This document shows, piece after piece, positions 7,831-10,616 of a stretch of DNA of 10,616 bases (positions are counted from its first letter, which is position 1; every line of letters starts with the position of its first letter). The DNA is from Acanthaster planci (Eukaryota; Echinodermata; Asteroidea; Valvatida; Acanthasteridae). The notes under the pieces are model-generated. The model worked only from the letters and a program-made list of their open reading frames with translations, was not told where the DNA came from and ran no database searches. Where the stretch lies: the NCBI RefSeq assembly GCF_001949145.1, contig NW_019091417.1:231077-241692 (forward strand), in the 5' to 3' direction. The position numbers were made by a program, and so were the translations under genes.

Positions 7831-8074
7831 GGGGCCCAATTCACGGCACTGCTTAACAGTCAGCAGAAAAGTCGTGCTTACTACAGCAGAAACTTTTGCG
7901 ATCTGTAAGCAGTTTCATGGCAGTTCTTGGTGTGGTTGTGCTTTGTCAATATTTTAAGCAAATTTTTCATCCAAGGTACGCGTGCTTTTTACTGTGCTTA
8001 CAGTCTCCATGAGATAGATGAGGCCTCTGTTAGCCTGACATTATCTGCTTAGCATTGCCGTGAAATTACGCCCT
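7831..8074. mobile_element. MITE-like non-autonomous DNA element with terminal inverted repeats
   Basis: The left end at 7831-7859 begins GGGGCCCAATTCACGGCACT. The right end, read from 8074 leftwards on the other strand, begins AGGGCGTAATTTCACGGCAA. The two termini match over about 28 bases (roughly three quarters identical, including an exact TTCACGGCA block), then diverge. The 244-base interior has no open frame but repeats tgcttaa/tgcttac and gcagaaa words. Size, inverted ends and lack of coding fit a MITE. A clean target-site duplication was not seen, and the mismatched termini suggest an old copy. GGGCCCAATTTCA...GC elements of this look are, from memory, frequent in echinoderm genomes. 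Confidence 0.75.
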
Positions 8075-8389
8075 AGCCTGTGATACATTGCCATTAAAAG
8101 TTGGTGAAATTGCAAAGGCACAGACTATAAAACGTGAATGAATTTAGTGGCAATGAAAAGAGCCAGAATTGTCAAAATTGACAGTGTGTGAACAAGCAAA
8201 ATGAAATGAAATGTTAGGATTTGCAAAAGTGAAAATTCTTGAACACTGCAAGAAAAGTGCAACTGAAGCGTTGTTAGTAAGACGCAAAAAGATGCCGAAC
8301 TCAAAGTGTTTTCACTGTACCATTGAACAATTTTCTGTTCTTTGTTTTAAAGTAGAGGTTAGAACCGCTTGACTTATAATGGATTAAGT
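8075..8389. other. Non-coding stretch between the MITE and the tRNA-like repeat
   Basis: AT-rich with frequent stops on both strands and several short aaaatg/tgaaat words. Nothing recognised. It is either PASK 3'UTR or intron, depending on which last exon is used. Confidence 0.6.
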
Positions 8390-8441
8390 ACATGGTAAGA
8401 CACCTGTGTATCACATTGATGGTCTAGGGTTCACGTCCCCA
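8390..8441 (+). repeat. Decayed tRNA-like (SINE head) sequence
   Basis: A B-box-like GGTTCACGTCC at 8428-8438 sits in a T-arm fold with four of five stem pairs (TAGGG/CCCCA), and ggtaagacacctg upstream resembles the D-arm/A-box side of tRNA-derived SINEs. The A at the conserved B-box position is replaced by C. The A box is degraded and the body cannot be delimited. It lies 72 bases from the PASK stop codon, on the opposite strand to the gene. Confidence 0.45.
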
Positions 8442-8512
8442 CCCAGCAGTGAAAACACCATGAGCTCGCTGCACTACCTACATGGCAGCTGCCTGTCTAC
8501 CTACACCCATTT

Positions 8513-10616
<2,104 letters not shown>

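Overview
The window looks like nuclear DNA from an invertebrate animal, probably a marine one. Two genes are broken into short exons with consensus splice sites. The DNA is AT-rich and carries a tRNA-derived SINE, a short inverted-repeat (MITE-like) DNA element and many copies of the palindrome TACATGTA. The MITE ends, of the GGGCCCAATT...TGCTTA kind, resemble elements I associate with echinoderms, especially sea stars. That taxon is a guess from memory, not a result.

Layout. (1) 1-2755, plus strand: most of a PDCD2L-type gene (programmed cell death 2-like, Tsr4/Trus family), a cytosolic partner of ribosomal protein uS5 in 40S biogenesis. Five exons (294-454, 581-1285, 1818-1925, 2159-2307, 2586-2755) join in frame and give 430 residues. 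The first exon lies upstream of the window. One intron uses a GC-AG donor. (2) 2756-8512: about 5.8 kb between the two stop codons, with no confidently protein-coding gene. It holds PDCD2L 3'UTR sequence with two poly(A) signals, a SINE (about 4181-4450), a MITE (7831-8074), a decayed tRNA-like repeat (about 8390-8441), and a candidate alternative last exon for the minus-strand gene (6458-6600). (3) 8513-10593, minus strand: the 3' end of a PAS-domain serine/threonine kinase gene (PASK). Four exons join in frame and encode the kinase domain from just before the catalytic loop to the C-terminus; the PAS domains and N-lobe lie beyond the right edge.

The genes are convergent, with their 3' ends facing each other. 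Nothing in the sequence shows that they work together: PDCD2L serves small-subunit assembly and PASK is a nutrient-responsive kinase. No bacterial-type operon, CRISPR array, rRNA or intact tRNA gene was seen. I found no undescribed biological system. The most useful observations are the GC-AG intron, the uncertain 3' end of PASK (two last exons in the same phase) and the repeats lying in or beside that 3' end.
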